Assembly (NCBI RefSeq): GCF_004834005.1
Contig: NZ_STFF01000002.1
Coordinates: 744,001-808,000 of the forward strand
Length of the DNA: 64,000 nt
Direction of reading: 5' to 3'
Source of the DNA: Niastella caeni
GTDB lineage: Bacteria > Bacteroidota > Bacteroidia > Chitinophagales > Chitinophagaceae
Shown here: positions 17,518 to 27,318 of the stretch, piece after piece
How positions within the stretch are numbered: the stretch's first letter is position 1
How the letters are laid out: the number at the start of each line of letters is the position of its first letter
The notes under the pieces: generated by a model
What the model saw: only the letters and a program-made list of their open reading frames with translations
Databases searched by the model: none
Told to the model about the DNA's origin: nothing
Translations under genes and position numbers: made by a program

Positions 17518-20500
17518 ATGCAGAAAATCTATTTTCTGCTGTTCATCTTAGTATCGTACCTGGATGTATCAGCACAACAAAAAAAGATCTTCGGTAAAGT
17601 CCTTTCTTCGGCCAATGCGCCATTACCGGGGATTAATGTTCAACTTAAGGGGACCAATGTACTTACCTCAACCGACAAAACGGGATACTTTGCCATCATG
17701 GTCCCAGACAAAGAAAAAGTGGTGCTTGTATTTTCTTCTGTAGGTTTTGCAACCCAGGAAGTAGAAGTTACCAACACCAGTGATGTGCAGATCGTATTAC
17801 GGGAAGCTTCCACCGAACTCAGCGATGTGGTGGTAGTTGGTTATGGTACATCACGCAAAAAAGACCTTACAGGATCCGTTGGGTCTGTAGGTATGCAAAG
17901 CACAGACAAAACACCGGTGTTCGGTACCGGCCAGTTATTACAGGGCCGGGTAAGCGGCGTGCAGGTAACCCAAACGAATTCGCAGCCGGGTTCCTCTTTT
18001 ACCGTGCGCATTCGCGGTACCAACTCCATCACGCAAAGCAGTGATCCGTTGTATGTTGTTGATGGGTATGCAGGCGCAGACATTACCGCGCTTAATCCCA
18101 ACGACATAGCCTCCATGGAAGTACTGAAAGACGCTTCCGCCACGGCCATTTACGGAAGCCGGGGTGCTAACGGCGTTGTAATGATCACTACCCGCAGAGG
18201 CGTTGCTGGTAAGCGATCTGTTACCATCGATGCATATACCGGTGTGCAGCAAGTAGCCAACAAATTGGATATGATGGATGCACAGCAGTATGCACGCTTC
18301 GTAAATGAAGTGGCTACTAATATGACACCTGCGCTGGCAAAGCCTTACACCGATGCCCAGATCGATGCCATGGGCAAAGGCACCGATTGGCAGGATGAAC
18401 TGTTCCGCGACGCCCGCATCTCCAATTACAACTTAGGCTTTACAGGTGGTACCAGCGATTCACGCTATTTTCTGAGCATGAACTATTTCAGCCAGGATGG
18501 TATCATCATCGGTTCCGATTATAAACGAGGCACACTCCGTTTCAATCTCGACAATAAAGTAAGTGATAAAATTAAAATGGGCCTCAGTTCACAGATCTCA
18601 TACGAATCGCAATTGCAGGCGAACGTGAATACCACGGGCGGCAGCGGCGGTGGTACTTTACTGGATGCGCTGTTGTCGAGCCCCGTTACACCCGTATACG
18701 ACAGCGCCGGTAATTTCACTTTCAGGAACGGCCCGCAGCCTTATGCCATAGAAGTAGGCAACCCGGTAGCAGCAGCTACGCTGAACAGCGACAAGAACAA
18801 GAACACGCGCATTTTCGCCAACGTGTTTGGTGAATATGAAGTAGTGCGTGGACTGAAGCTGCGAAGCAGTTTCGGTGGTGAATACCGTAACTTCCGCAAC
18901 GACGTGTTCCGTCCAAGTATCACTTACCTGGGTGCGCAGAACAACGGGTATGCCCAGGTAGTTACTAATAATAACTACAACTGGTTGAATGAAAACACTA
19001 TTACTTTCGATAAGACATTTGGCTCACATGCCATTAATGCCGTAGCTGGTTTTACTTACCAGGAATTCAAGAACGCTTCTGTTACTTCTACGGTAACAGG
19101 ATTGTCGACCAATAACCTGAATACAGATAACCTGTCGATCGGTACTGCTGCCGGCCAGTCAAATACCACGCTGAACAGGTTGGCTTCTTTCCTGGGCCGT
19201 ATCAATTACCGGCTGCTCGACAGGTACCTGTTCACCGTCACATTCCGGGCTGATGGTTCATCACGCTTTGGCGCGCAGAACAAATGGGGTTATTTTCCTT
19301 CGGGTGCTTTCGCCTGGCGTGTGAAGCAAGAGGATTTCCTGAAAGATTTCGATGCCATCAGCGACCTGAAATTCCGGGCGAGCTATGGCGCTACCGGTAA
19401 CCAGGACATTGCTTCCTATTTATCGCAGAAACAATACCGCGCCAACAGTTATGTTTTGAATGGCACCCGCGTAACCGGTTTTGCTCCCGGTAATCTTCCC
19501 AATGGCGCCCTTTCGTGGGAAGCAACTAAGGCGTTGGATGCCGGTTTTGATCTCAGCATATTGGGTGGCCGCGTTCAGTTAACCGCCGATTATTATAATA
19601 AGAAGACCACTAAATTGTTGTTCGACGTAAACCTGCCTACTACCTCTGGATTCACTGCTATGACGCAGAATATAGGAAGTGTGCAGAACCAGGGGGTTGA
19701 ACTCGCTATCAACACCGTCAACATCGATAAGAAAGCCATTAAATGGACGACTTCTTTCAATATCTCAGCCAACCGTAACAAGATCCTGGAATTAGGTAGC
19801 GTGCCTTATCAATTTACCGGCAACGTAAGTTCCAACCTTTTCCCGGGTGGCGGTCGCTTCTCTTCCATATTGCAGGTAGGAAAACCGATCGGTGAATTCT
19901 ATGGTTATGTGTTCGACGGTATCTGGCAAAGCACTGCCGATATTACCAAGAGCGGTACCAAACAAAATGTAAAGCCCGGTGATCCTATTTACAGAGACCT
20001 CAATGGCGATAGCGCACTGGATGCAACCAACGACAGAACCATCATAGGTCATGCGCTTCCGAAATTCACTTATGGTTTTACCAGCAACCTCACCGTAGGA
20101 CGATTCAATTTGTTTGTGCTGATCCAGGGAGTGCAGGGGGTTGATATTCTCAATGAGAACAGGATAGAAATGGAGAATGGTGTTCCCTTCGCCAATAAGT
20201 TTGCTTACGTTGCTGATCAAAGCTGGCGTGGACCTGGAACCAGCAACACATTGCCCAGTGTAGTTAGCACGTACCGTCGTAACCTTGGTGTAACCAGCGA
20301 TTTAATTGAGAATGGCAGTTACCTGCGGTTCAAAACAATTACGCTGAGCTATGACCTGCCACTTCCCAAACTGACCTCTGTGTTCAAAACATCGAGCGTT
20401 TATATTACCGGGCAGAACATCATCACCATCACCGACTATTCAGGCTACGATCCCGAAGTGAATTCCTATTCCAATTCAGCAGGTAATTACACTTCACTGA

Positions 20501-20565
20501 ATGTTGACTATAATCCTTATCCGAACATTAAAACTTATACAGTGGGTATGAAGCTTGGCTTTTAA
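17518..20565 (+). CDS. SusC/RagA-type TonB-linked outer membrane receptor
   Basis: The protein has 1015 residues: signal peptide (residues 1-19), carboxypeptidase-D-like domain (about 22-100, KIFGKVLSSANAPLPGINV), the TonB-box-like DVVVVGYGTSRKKDLTGSVG at about 103-122, plug with VRIRGTNSI, PLYVVDGYAG and MEVLKDASATAIYGSRGANG, then the barrel ending in LGF. There is no STN domain, so regulation should be by a soluble regulator and not by an ECF/FecR pair, in line with the LacI-type palindrome upstream. With the SusD gene 38 bp downstream it forms a glycan import pair. Confidence 0.94.
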   Translation: MQKIYFLLFILVSYLDVSAQQKKIFGKVLSSANAPLPGINVQLKGTNVLTSTDKTGYFAIMVPDKEKVVLVFSSVGFATQEVEVTNTSDVQIVLREASTELSDVVVVGYGTSRKKDLTGSVGSVGMQSTDKTPVFGTGQLLQGRVSGVQVTQTNSQPGSSFTVRIRGTNSITQSSDPLYVVDGYAGADITALNPNDIASMEVLKDASATAIYGSRGANGVVMITTRRGVAGKRSVTIDAYTGVQQVANKLDMMDAQQYARFVNEVATNMTPALAKPYTDAQIDAMGKGTDWQDELFRDARISNYNLGFTGGTSDSRYFLSMNYFSQDGIIIGSDYKRGTLRFNLDNKVSDKIKMGLSSQISYESQLQANVNTTGGSGGGTLLDALLSSPVTPVYDSAGNFTFRNGPQPYAIEVGNPVAAATLNSDKNKNTRIFANVFGEYEVVRGLKLRSSFGGEYRNFRNDVFRPSITYLGAQNNGYAQVVTNNNYNWLNENTITFDKTFGSHAINAVAGFTYQEFKNASVTSTVTGLSTNNLNTDNLSIGTAAGQSNTTLNRLASFLGRINYRLLDRYLFTVTFRADGSSRFGAQNKWGYFPSGAFAWRVKQEDFLKDFDAISDLKFRASYGATGNQDIASYLSQKQYRANSYVLNGTRVTGFAPGNLPNGALSWEATKALDAGFDLSILGGRVQLTADYYNKKTTKLLFDVNLPTTSGFTAMTQNIGSVQNQGVELAINTVNIDKKAIKWTTSFNISANRNKILELGSVPYQFTGNVSSNLFPGGGRFSSILQVGKPIGEFYGYVFDGIWQSTADITKSGTKQNVKPGDPIYRDLNGDSALDATNDRTIIGHALPKFTYGFTSNLTVGRFNLFVLIQGVQGVDILNENRIEMENGVPFANKFAYVADQSWRGPGTSNTLPSVVSTYRRNLGVTSDLIENGSYLRFKTITLSYDLPLPKLTSVFKTSSVYITGQNIITITDYSGYDPEVNSYSNSAGNYTSLNVDYNPYPNIKTYTVGMKLGF

Positions 20566-20603
20566 CCTGCGGGGATCGTATTGCTTACTATAAATGAATT
20601 ATT

Positions 20604-22055
20604 ATGAAAAAAAGTATCTTTCTTATAGCAGGCGCCGGCCTTATGATGATGGCCTCCTGCAAGAAGCAACTGGAAGAACAAGCCTTTAGCTTCCTTACGC
20701 CTTCTAACTTTTATAAGAACGCCGCCGATGCACAAACAGCTATTAACGGAGTGTTCAGCGCTATGCAGACGCAAACGCACTACCAGCGTACAGTATGGCT
20801 CATATCGGAATTACCTGCTGATAACCTGGTAGGCATCACTACGCAGGAGCGCGCCGATCTGAACCAGTTTAAATGGACGCCTGCCAATGCTGAGATCTAC
20901 AACTGGTGGCGCAGCTCTTACCTGATGATCAACCGGGCCAATGATGTGATCAAGTATGTGCCCGGTATTAATATGGACGTTACCAACCGCAACCATATCG
21001 TAGGCAATGCAAGGTTTCTGCGGGCGCTGGGTTATTTTGACCTGGTGAGAAATTTTGGCGATGTGCCATTGGTGTTACGTCCTATTGAAACAGCCGGCGA
21101 TTCGTTGTTGTTCCCTTCCCGGGCCCCGGCTGCAGAAGTGTACAAAACAATCATAGAAGACCTGACATTTGCTGAAGCCAATTGCTTGGCGGAGAATAAA
21201 ATTCCCAGTGGAAATAAAGGTATGGTATCTTCCGGCGCTGCAGCCACGTTGCTGGGTAAAGTATACCTGCAAAGGGCCAGTACCACATTTGCCGAACCCC
21301 AGGATAACCAGAATGCGCTGGCTGCCCTCAACCGGGTGATCGCTTCAAAAGTATACCAGTTGTTGCCGAAATACCAGGATGTATTTGACAATGCAAAGAA
21401 AAACGGTAGTGAGCATATCTTCTCTGTGCAGTTCGGACCCGTGGCTACCGGCATCACTTCAAATATCATCTTGCGAATGTTATTTCCAACCCAACTGGGT
21501 GGCGCAGCCGCTTTCTTCGCGAACAATAATTTTTTCCAGAATGGTTATTCCACGGCCGACAGCATACGTAAAAACTGGAACATGGCCAACAAGGTAGGAA
21601 GTACCAACGTTTCCCCCTTTGTTTACAAATACCGCGACCCATCATATGTGAGCAACAGTAATAACTCTAATGTGAACTGGATCGTGCTGCGATATTCAGA
21701 TGTGCTGCTGATGCAATCTGAAGCAATGAATAATATCAATCCTTCAGATCCTGCAAAATTCGCAGGTGTTGATTCGGTAAGATCGAGAGCCGGCTTAAAA
21801 GATCCGGCACAGCAACTGAACTTCACGAATACGGCTACCCAGGAAGCATTCATCGACAGCCTGGTGAAAGACAGAGCCCGTGAGTTGTTCATTGAAGGAC
21901 ATCGTAGATACGACCTGATCCGGTTGAAGAGATACAAACAGGTGATGCAGGCACTGGGCACCACCGTGCAAGATCATCAGTTCTTGCTGCCCGTACCGCA
22001 AACAGAACGGGACATTAACCGGAATCTCGGTCAGAATTTGGGCTACCCACAGTAA
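20604..22055 (+). CDS. SusD/RagB-type lipoprotein
   Basis: The protein has 483 residues with a lipoprotein signal (MKKSIFLIAGAGLMMMASC, Cys at 19). SusD hallmarks are present: LTPSNFYKNAADAQTAINGV near the N-terminus, RFLRALGYFDLVRNFGDVPL at about 133-152, and the C-terminal RARELFIEGHRRYDLIRLKR and FLLPVPQTERDINRN. It is the substrate-binding partner of the SusC 38 bp upstream. Hairpins at 22088 and 22255 follow. Confidence 0.94.
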   Translation: MKKSIFLIAGAGLMMMASCKKQLEEQAFSFLTPSNFYKNAADAQTAINGVFSAMQTQTHYQRTVWLISELPADNLVGITTQERADLNQFKWTPANAEIYNWWRSSYLMINRANDVIKYVPGINMDVTNRNHIVGNARFLRALGYFDLVRNFGDVPLVLRPIETAGDSLLFPSRAPAAEVYKTIIEDLTFAEANCLAENKIPSGNKGMVSSGAAATLLGKVYLQRASTTFAEPQDNQNALAALNRVIASKVYQLLPKYQDVFDNAKKNGSEHIFSVQFGPVATGITSNIILRMLFPTQLGGAAAFFANNNFFQNGYSTADSIRKNWNMANKVGSTNVSPFVYKYRDPSYVSNSNNSNVNWIVLRYSDVLLMQSEAMNNINPSDPAKFAGVDSVRSRAGLKDPAQQLNFTNTATQEAFIDSLVKDRARELFIEGHRRYDLIRLKRYKQVMQALGTTVQDHQFLLPVPQTERDINRNLGQNLGYPQ

Positions 22056-22087
22056 ATAGCAGTAGGTATAGTCATAGCGACCAACAG

Positions 22088-22113
22088 GGCCGTCTACCAT
22101 CTGGTGGGCGGCC
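22088..22113 (+). other. Stable hairpin after susD
   Basis: GGCCGTCTACC (22088-22098) pairs with GGTGGGCGGCC (22103-22113) over an ATCT loop, allowing G-U pairs. There is no T-run, so it may protect the mRNA 3' end and not terminate; a true terminator follows at 22255. Confidence 0.5.
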
Positions 22114-22254
22114 TTATGCATTATACAATGCCGTATATGAATGGGAATTCGTGACTAACTGCATTTCTCCTGTAGAAATATACATACTAACTTAGCAGTA
22201 TCATTGTACCATTAACCAGGGGGCCTTTCCCGGGAAGGGTCGCCTTATCCTTTT

Positions 22255-22283
22255 CAACCACGCTTCGGCGTGGTTGTTTTTTT
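22255..22283 (+). terminator. Intrinsic terminator with TTCG loop
   Basis: CAACCACGC (22255-22263), a TTCG tetraloop and GCGTGGTTG (22268-22276) are followed by seven T. It separates the SusC/SusD locus from the vWA operon. The remaining gap up to 22410 holds a TACCTTTA promoter-like box at 22386. Confidence 0.92.
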
Positions 22284-22409
22284 GTAACGTAAGAGATGAT
22301 GTTGGTCAATTTTGGGCTGAATAAATTCAGGTATTTCATCTTGCAATTGGGTGAAAACACCTGTTTTATTTTTCTACTGTACCGCTACCTTTATTTCAAA
22401 TTTGCTATC

Positions 22410-23375
22410 ATGGGTATGAATTCATGGGTATGCGTACAGGATGCTGGTCACATTTACAATGGACTGGAGGCTGAACAGAATGGATATTTTTGTCCAAAAT
22501 GTCCTTATGGCGAAGGCATATTGGTAAATGCGCAAGGGCAGTTAACTACTGCAAAGCAATCGCCGGGTGGTATTACCATACACAATAATCCTTCCATTCC
22601 CCAGGAAGATCTTGGATTAGCGATCTTATTGCTCGATTGTTCCGGCTCCATGAAAGGATCAGCATTTCCTAATCACCCAACTTCCAAAAAAGATCTGGTT
22701 GCCCGCAGTGTTTCGGCTGGTATCTTCTCTCTGTCAGGTAATCCTTTACGGGAATTTGCCTATATATTGATCATCGGCTTCGATCACGAGATTGATGTAT
22801 TATTACCTTATACCAGTATTCAGGAAATTGTAAACCAGTACCAGGATGCGGCCGGTCTGGAACAAATGCTGCGCGAGAAAATGTCAAAGAAAGAAGGCGC
22901 AACCGATATTAACCAGGCGCTGAGTGTAGCTTTTAATTTCACCCAGCAGTTTATCAATTCTTCCATCGCTGCATTAGGAAATTACAAGCCTCGCATTCAG
23001 TCAGTGCTGGATGACAATATGCAAAGTCACCAGATACCCAATGTGCGTGTTTTGTTATTCACTGATGGAGAGCATTATCTGGGTGAAGATGACAGAACAC
23101 TGAACCCAAGTCCCTTCAAGAACCTAAAATATAACGGTAAGCCATTCGATCTGCTCATGAGCGCCTATTACGGCAATAGTGGGGAGAATGGTTACTATCA
23201 ATTGAAAAGCCTGGTGAGTAAATGTCCGCGTCATCCTTCGCAAGACCAGTTTTTCCTTTTTGATGATCCTTCCAAAGTGGCCAACTTAAAAGGTTTGTTC
23301 CGAATGGCCAGCGGCGCCAGTGGTTTTTGTCCGCATTGCCTTGTAGAAAGCGGAACGGCTATAAGAGATATTTAA
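22410..23375 (+). CDS. vWA-domain protein with zinc-ribbon-like cysteines (TerY-like), first gene of a signalling triad
   Basis: I take the start at 22410 (MGMNSW) because the upstream 38 codons look non-coding and contain a promoter-like box at 22386; the product then has 321 residues. N-terminal WVCVQDAGH and YFCPKCPYG give a Cys/His set like a zinc ribbon. Residues about 67-270 are a von Willebrand factor A domain with a full MIDAS DxSxS (LLLDCSGSMKG) and VLLFTDGEHY. The C-terminus has a further GFCPHCLVESG. It starts an operon with a PP2C phosphatase (16 bp on) and a kinase. This gene set is the TerY-P triad described from comparative genomics, in which TerY is a metal-binding vWA protein. 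It probably acts in the cytoplasm. Confidence 0.85.
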   Translation: MGMNSWVCVQDAGHIYNGLEAEQNGYFCPKCPYGEGILVNAQGQLTTAKQSPGGITIHNNPSIPQEDLGLAILLLDCSGSMKGSAFPNHPTSKKDLVARSVSAGIFSLSGNPLREFAYILIIGFDHEIDVLLPYTSIQEIVNQYQDAAGLEQMLREKMSKKEGATDINQALSVAFNFTQQFINSSIAALGNYKPRIQSVLDDNMQSHQIPNVRVLLFTDGEHYLGEDDRTLNPSPFKNLKYNGKPFDLLMSAYYGNSGENGYYQLKSLVSKCPRHPSQDQFFLFDDPSKVANLKGLFRMASGASGFCPHCLVESGTAIRDI

Positions 23376-23391
23376 CATCAATTCACCAGGT

Positions 23392-25041
23392 ATGTTTGAA
23401 CGTTTTTTCATTGGGCTACTGGCCTTGTTTACGCTTTTTGGTAGCCAGGTTGTGGCGCAGCAAACAGATACGGCCCATGAGCCTGGTGATATTCCAGATC
23501 AGATCATACTTGCGCCAAATGAATGGGCCATTGATACTGGTGAAGCCATCACTCAACACACAAAAGCACGAAATGCCAAAGCTGTAAGAACAAAGGCCCG
23601 GCAGGCGGATACGCTTCTGCCAACGATGATCAGTTTTGGTTTTACTCCACACTTACGGTCGCCATCAAAAGAAGAAATTGAACTGGAGCAAAAGCAGAAG
23701 GTTCTGGAGCAGAAGGTTCACCAATTGCAAACCAATGAAAATTGGTTGTGGATGTGGCTTCGCATTACTGCTGTTATTATTTTGGTTATGCTGGTTGTGC
23801 TGATCATACTGCAACAAAAAATTAATAAAATGGCAGATAATAAAGCCATGCGGGAACAAATTATCGAATCCTATACAGAAGGTGTAAACGGCTTGGATGC
23901 CCTTCTTGTGCAAAGAGGGTTTCTGAATATGCAGAACCTCAATGTGAATGATATTGAGGTGCGAAATAAAATGAAAATAATTAAAGAAAGGATCACTGAG
24001 TTAATTGATAAATACCTGAATGAAGATGCCAGTAATAAAGCAAAAGATGCGGAAAGGGATGCCAGCGATGTTCAACGTATAGCCGATCGTGAAAAATTAC
24101 GGGAAGTGTTGGTGGAAAATCATAAGCTGGCTGAAAAATTACAGCATTACGAAAATTCAGGTCATTTATCCAGTCCTATACAATTTGTTCCTTACACTAC
24201 CTGGCCTGATCCCCAAACGCATATCAAAACAGAGATCATGTTATCGGCAGGGCCGCGTAAAGATGCCGGCAATGCCGATACAGAACTGGGAGAGGATGTG
24301 GCTGGCGTTCTATCCCTGCCCAGGCAAACTTTCTTCTGGTTAATGGATGGAACTTCCGATTGCGCCTCCATTAGCGAAGGCGTTACTCCGCATGAAGAAT
24401 CACATCTCTTTTCAAGCAGGCTCCTGGCGCAAAGTATTGGTCAGTATGTACAAAGGCATATTGCCAAATGCTTCAACGATCAAATTACCCTCAATACGCT
24501 TTTGATGCAGGCCAGGGATTATGTGAAACAGGAATGGACCCAACGTATCAATTCCCTGCCGGCCGATAAAAAGCAAGCGATCAAACAACCTATTATTTCC
24601 GGATTAAATCCTTTGTGTTCTACCACGGTCATTATTGGCCGCCTGCTCGATAATGGTAACCTGCATGTGCTGCGGTCGGGCGATTCCAAAGTGTTCCCCT
24701 TTGTACAGCGCAATGGCGCCGGAACCATGCTCAAAAACGATTTCCGGTTTACCGGGGACCCAACGTTTGATTACGATCGCATCGCTTTCCGGCTTGATTA
24801 TAATGAAGCCGCCGACGCCTTTCAGATCAAATGCAATGAAATGAAATGGGCTATTGAAACGGCTGAAGATGTTGATGTAGTATTTGTTTTTACCGACGGT
24901 ATCGGCAGGGTAGTGGAAGCCCAGCTCAGCAGTAACAACCCCGGTATTGTTGAAGCCATTAAACAAAATATTTCCAGGGTCCCACAAAAAACCTACGACG
25001 ATAAAACATTGATTGTATTGGAAAGAATAATAAACTCCTGA
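23392..25041 (+). CDS. Membrane-anchored PP2C-like serine/threonine phosphatase
   Basis: The protein has 549 residues. The first 22 look like a signal peptide or anchor (FIGLLALFTLFGSQVVAQ), a second strong membrane segment lies at about 124-143 (ITAVIILVMLVVLIILQQ), and a charged coiled-coil linker follows (about 195-255). Residues about 285-549 are a PP2C-type phosphatase: the first metal-binding motif is WLMDGTSD (about 313-320), then HVLRSGDSKVF and VVFVFTDGIGRV (about 500), which fit the DG and DG(x)D positions of the family. With two membrane segments the phosphatase domain is cytoplasmic. It should oppose the kinase encoded 3 bp downstream. Confidence 0.85.
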   Translation: MFERFFIGLLALFTLFGSQVVAQQTDTAHEPGDIPDQIILAPNEWAIDTGEAITQHTKARNAKAVRTKARQADTLLPTMISFGFTPHLRSPSKEEIELEQKQKVLEQKVHQLQTNENWLWMWLRITAVIILVMLVVLIILQQKINKMADNKAMREQIIESYTEGVNGLDALLVQRGFLNMQNLNVNDIEVRNKMKIIKERITELIDKYLNEDASNKAKDAERDASDVQRIADREKLREVLVENHKLAEKLQHYENSGHLSSPIQFVPYTTWPDPQTHIKTEIMLSAGPRKDAGNADTELGEDVAGVLSLPRQTFFWLMDGTSDCASISEGVTPHEESHLFSSRLLAQSIGQYVQRHIAKCFNDQITLNTLLMQARDYVKQEWTQRINSLPADKKQAIKQPIISGLNPLCSTTVIIGRLLDNGNLHVLRSGDSKVFPFVQRNGAGTMLKNDFRFTGDPTFDYDRIAFRLDYNEAADAFQIKCNEMKWAIETAEDVDVVFVFTDGIGRVVEAQLSSNNPGIVEAIKQNISRVPQKTYDDKTLIVLERIINS

Positions 25042-25044
25042 TCT

Positions 25045-27318
25045 ATGCAGGTAATGATTCACGGTAGGTCGGTTGATTATATTTCAGATTTTGACCCGGT
25101 AGACATTCAAAGCAATGTGCGAAGGAACTGGAAAGTTTCTGCCGGAGATTATTTTAAATTCCCGGTAAAGGTTGGCGATGCTGATTGTTTTATTAAGCGG
25201 TTCGATAAGCACGATAATGACATCTCAGGTTATAAGCTTTTATTGCGCCTGAAAGGAAAGAAGATAACCGGGTTGCCCATTGTTCATGATGTGGTGAGAA
25301 TTAAAGAAGGGAGCAAGGAAGTCTTATACCTTTTTACAGAATACCTTCCCGGAAATACGCTCGAAAACCTGCAAAGAACCGGATACCGCTTTTTACCTAC
25401 GAAGTTGTGCGAAGATCTGTTCAGGGCGTTGCAGGGTATTCATAAACTGGGTTATTGGTTTTCTGACTTCGACCCTAAGAACCTGTACCGAACGGATGCC
25501 GGCGATTTTTATTTGATCGATCTTGATAGTACATACCCATTGGAAGAACTGCCGCGATCTAAAATGTTTGGTTCAAAAGATTACTGGTCGCCCGTATACA
25601 ACTATTACCGCCACAAGTTGGGATTTACCAGCGACGAAGTGAAACAATTGAAAGGAGATGCTTTCAATACGCTTCATCTGCTTTATTTCATGTGCCTTTA
25701 TTCATTTTACCTGTATGAAGACGGGGAAGACCTGACCACCACTACCATTGAAAGATTGAATGATCATTTTAACCGGAAACATAAACTGTTCGCAAGCACA
25801 CTGCGCTTCTGCTTTTTCAAACAACCGAATTCAACTGTTATACACCAAAAGCCATTAACGCCAGAAATACTGACCAGCTTCATCGATACCTGTTTGTTTC
25901 CTGAAAAGAAAGAAGTATTCATTTCCAGTCAGCTCAAAAAAGCAGCGGTTATTCAGCAACCTAAAGTGCTGTTTATTCCCGAAGGAAATAAAACCATATA
26001 CGAGCCCGGAGAAAAGTATGACCTGGTATGGAATGTCAGCAATGTTGATACTGTTACGCTGAACGGAGATCCGCAATTGTTTTCGGGGAGGAAGAGTTTT
26101 GTAGCCGGCGCCAATGCACTCCATACCCTGAAAATTGGTTACCGGCAAAACGGCATCCTTAAATACAGCAATTATTCTGTAACAATAAAAGTAGAACCGA
26201 AGCCGGAAATCAAACTCTATGCTTCTGTCAAAAAAGTAAAGGCGGGGAAGGATGTTGTTATTCGATGGGAAGTAAAGAACGGAAAGAATATTGCTCTTTA
26301 TTTGAATGGAAGTGTTCATAAAAGTAATTGTACAGCTAAAGGATCTCTCCTTGTAACATTACCTTTTGATGATAGTACAGCAGGCCCACAGAGATCTACG
26401 TTGATGCTTACGGCAGATTCACAGGAGGCATCTATTCAGTACAATTCAGGGCCATTGGATATTGACGTGGTAAGGGCCGCTAAATTCAATTATGCCTGGA
26501 TTCTTATTCCCTTGCTTTTTATTGCCTTATTCTTGTTTGCCCTGGGTAAAGGTTGTTCAGACGGTGATTACTCAGCAACCGAAGCAAGCGTAGATTACAT
26601 GCCTTTAGTTGATTCGGCTGTTGATGATCCAACTGTAGACACTGCAGTAACTGCTCCTGCTATTATTGACAGTGCCCCTCCGCTCGTAGATTCTGCTGTT
26701 TATCCTGCCCCAATTCCCGATACGACCATTGCTTCGGCAGACAGTACGGTTAGTGCGGTTTACAAGACAAATAAGGAGAATAATTTCTTTGATGACTTTG
26801 ATTATAATTATAATGGATGGGAGTTAAAGTCTTCCGCATACGTCAAAAGGAATATAGAGGGGGGGAATCTTAATATAAAAATGCAGAGCGATGGGGCTAG
26901 TCTTACCGGAAGAAATTTTACTATCGATCTGGAACAGGATTTTACTATTTCTTCAAGGATGAACAGAGGTGTTGAGCTTTCTTCCGGTACTTATGGTGTT
27001 TATTTTTGCGGCAATGATCAGGATACCCGGTTCCATCTTTTTAATATCGATAAAAAAGGAAATTATAATATTTATTCGGTTAATAACGATAGCTGGATCT
27101 CTCTTGCCCAGGGCAATACAGCCTATTTTCGTCCCGGCAAGTTTAACATTCTGATCATTGATAAAAAAGGTGATAAGGTTGTCTTTAAAGTCAATGGCGA
27201 AATTATACACGAACAGAGCTTTAATATGAGAGATGGCCTTAAGTTTGGTATTTATGCAGATAATAATATAGAACTATATGTAGATTATTTCATTCTTAAT
27301 GGTTATAGCACGAATTAA
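25045..27318 (+). CDS. Transmembrane protein kinase with Ig-like modules and an external lectin-like domain
   Basis: The protein has 757 residues. Residues about 1-280 form a eukaryotic-like kinase domain: the ATP-binding Lys is in CFIKRFDK (about 52), the catalytic loop is FSDFDPKNLY (about 138-147) and the DFG position reads DLD (about 155-157). Two Ig-like beta modules follow (about 305-395 and 397-475). A membrane helix at about 483-503 leads to an Asp/Ser/Thr/Pro-rich stalk and a C-terminal concanavalin-like domain of the DUF1080/LamG type (about 570-757). The kinase is cytoplasmic and the lectin-like domain periplasmic, so it may sense envelope glycan. It is the third gene of the vWA/PP2C/kinase operon and overlaps the convergent gene by 4 bp. 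Confidence 0.86.
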   Translation: MQVMIHGRSVDYISDFDPVDIQSNVRRNWKVSAGDYFKFPVKVGDADCFIKRFDKHDNDISGYKLLLRLKGKKITGLPIVHDVVRIKEGSKEVLYLFTEYLPGNTLENLQRTGYRFLPTKLCEDLFRALQGIHKLGYWFSDFDPKNLYRTDAGDFYLIDLDSTYPLEELPRSKMFGSKDYWSPVYNYYRHKLGFTSDEVKQLKGDAFNTLHLLYFMCLYSFYLYEDGEDLTTTTIERLNDHFNRKHKLFASTLRFCFFKQPNSTVIHQKPLTPEILTSFIDTCLFPEKKEVFISSQLKKAAVIQQPKVLFIPEGNKTIYEPGEKYDLVWNVSNVDTVTLNGDPQLFSGRKSFVAGANALHTLKIGYRQNGILKYSNYSVTIKVEPKPEIKLYASVKKVKAGKDVVIRWEVKNGKNIALYLNGSVHKSNCTAKGSLLVTLPFDDSTAGPQRSTLMLTADSQEASIQYNSGPLDIDVVRAAKFNYAWILIPLLFIALFLFALGKGCSDGDYSATEASVDYMPLVDSAVDDPTVDTAVTAPAIIDSAPPLVDSAVYPAPIPDTTIASADSTVSAVYKTNKENNFFDDFDYNYNGWELKSSAYVKRNIEGGNLNIKMQSDGASLTGRNFTIDLEQDFTISSRMNRGVELSSGTYGVYFCGNDQDTRFHLFNIDKKGNYNIYSVNNDSWISLAQGNTAYFRPGKFNILIIDKKGDKVVFKVNGEIIHEQSFNMRDGLKFGIYADNNIELYVDYFILNGYSTN

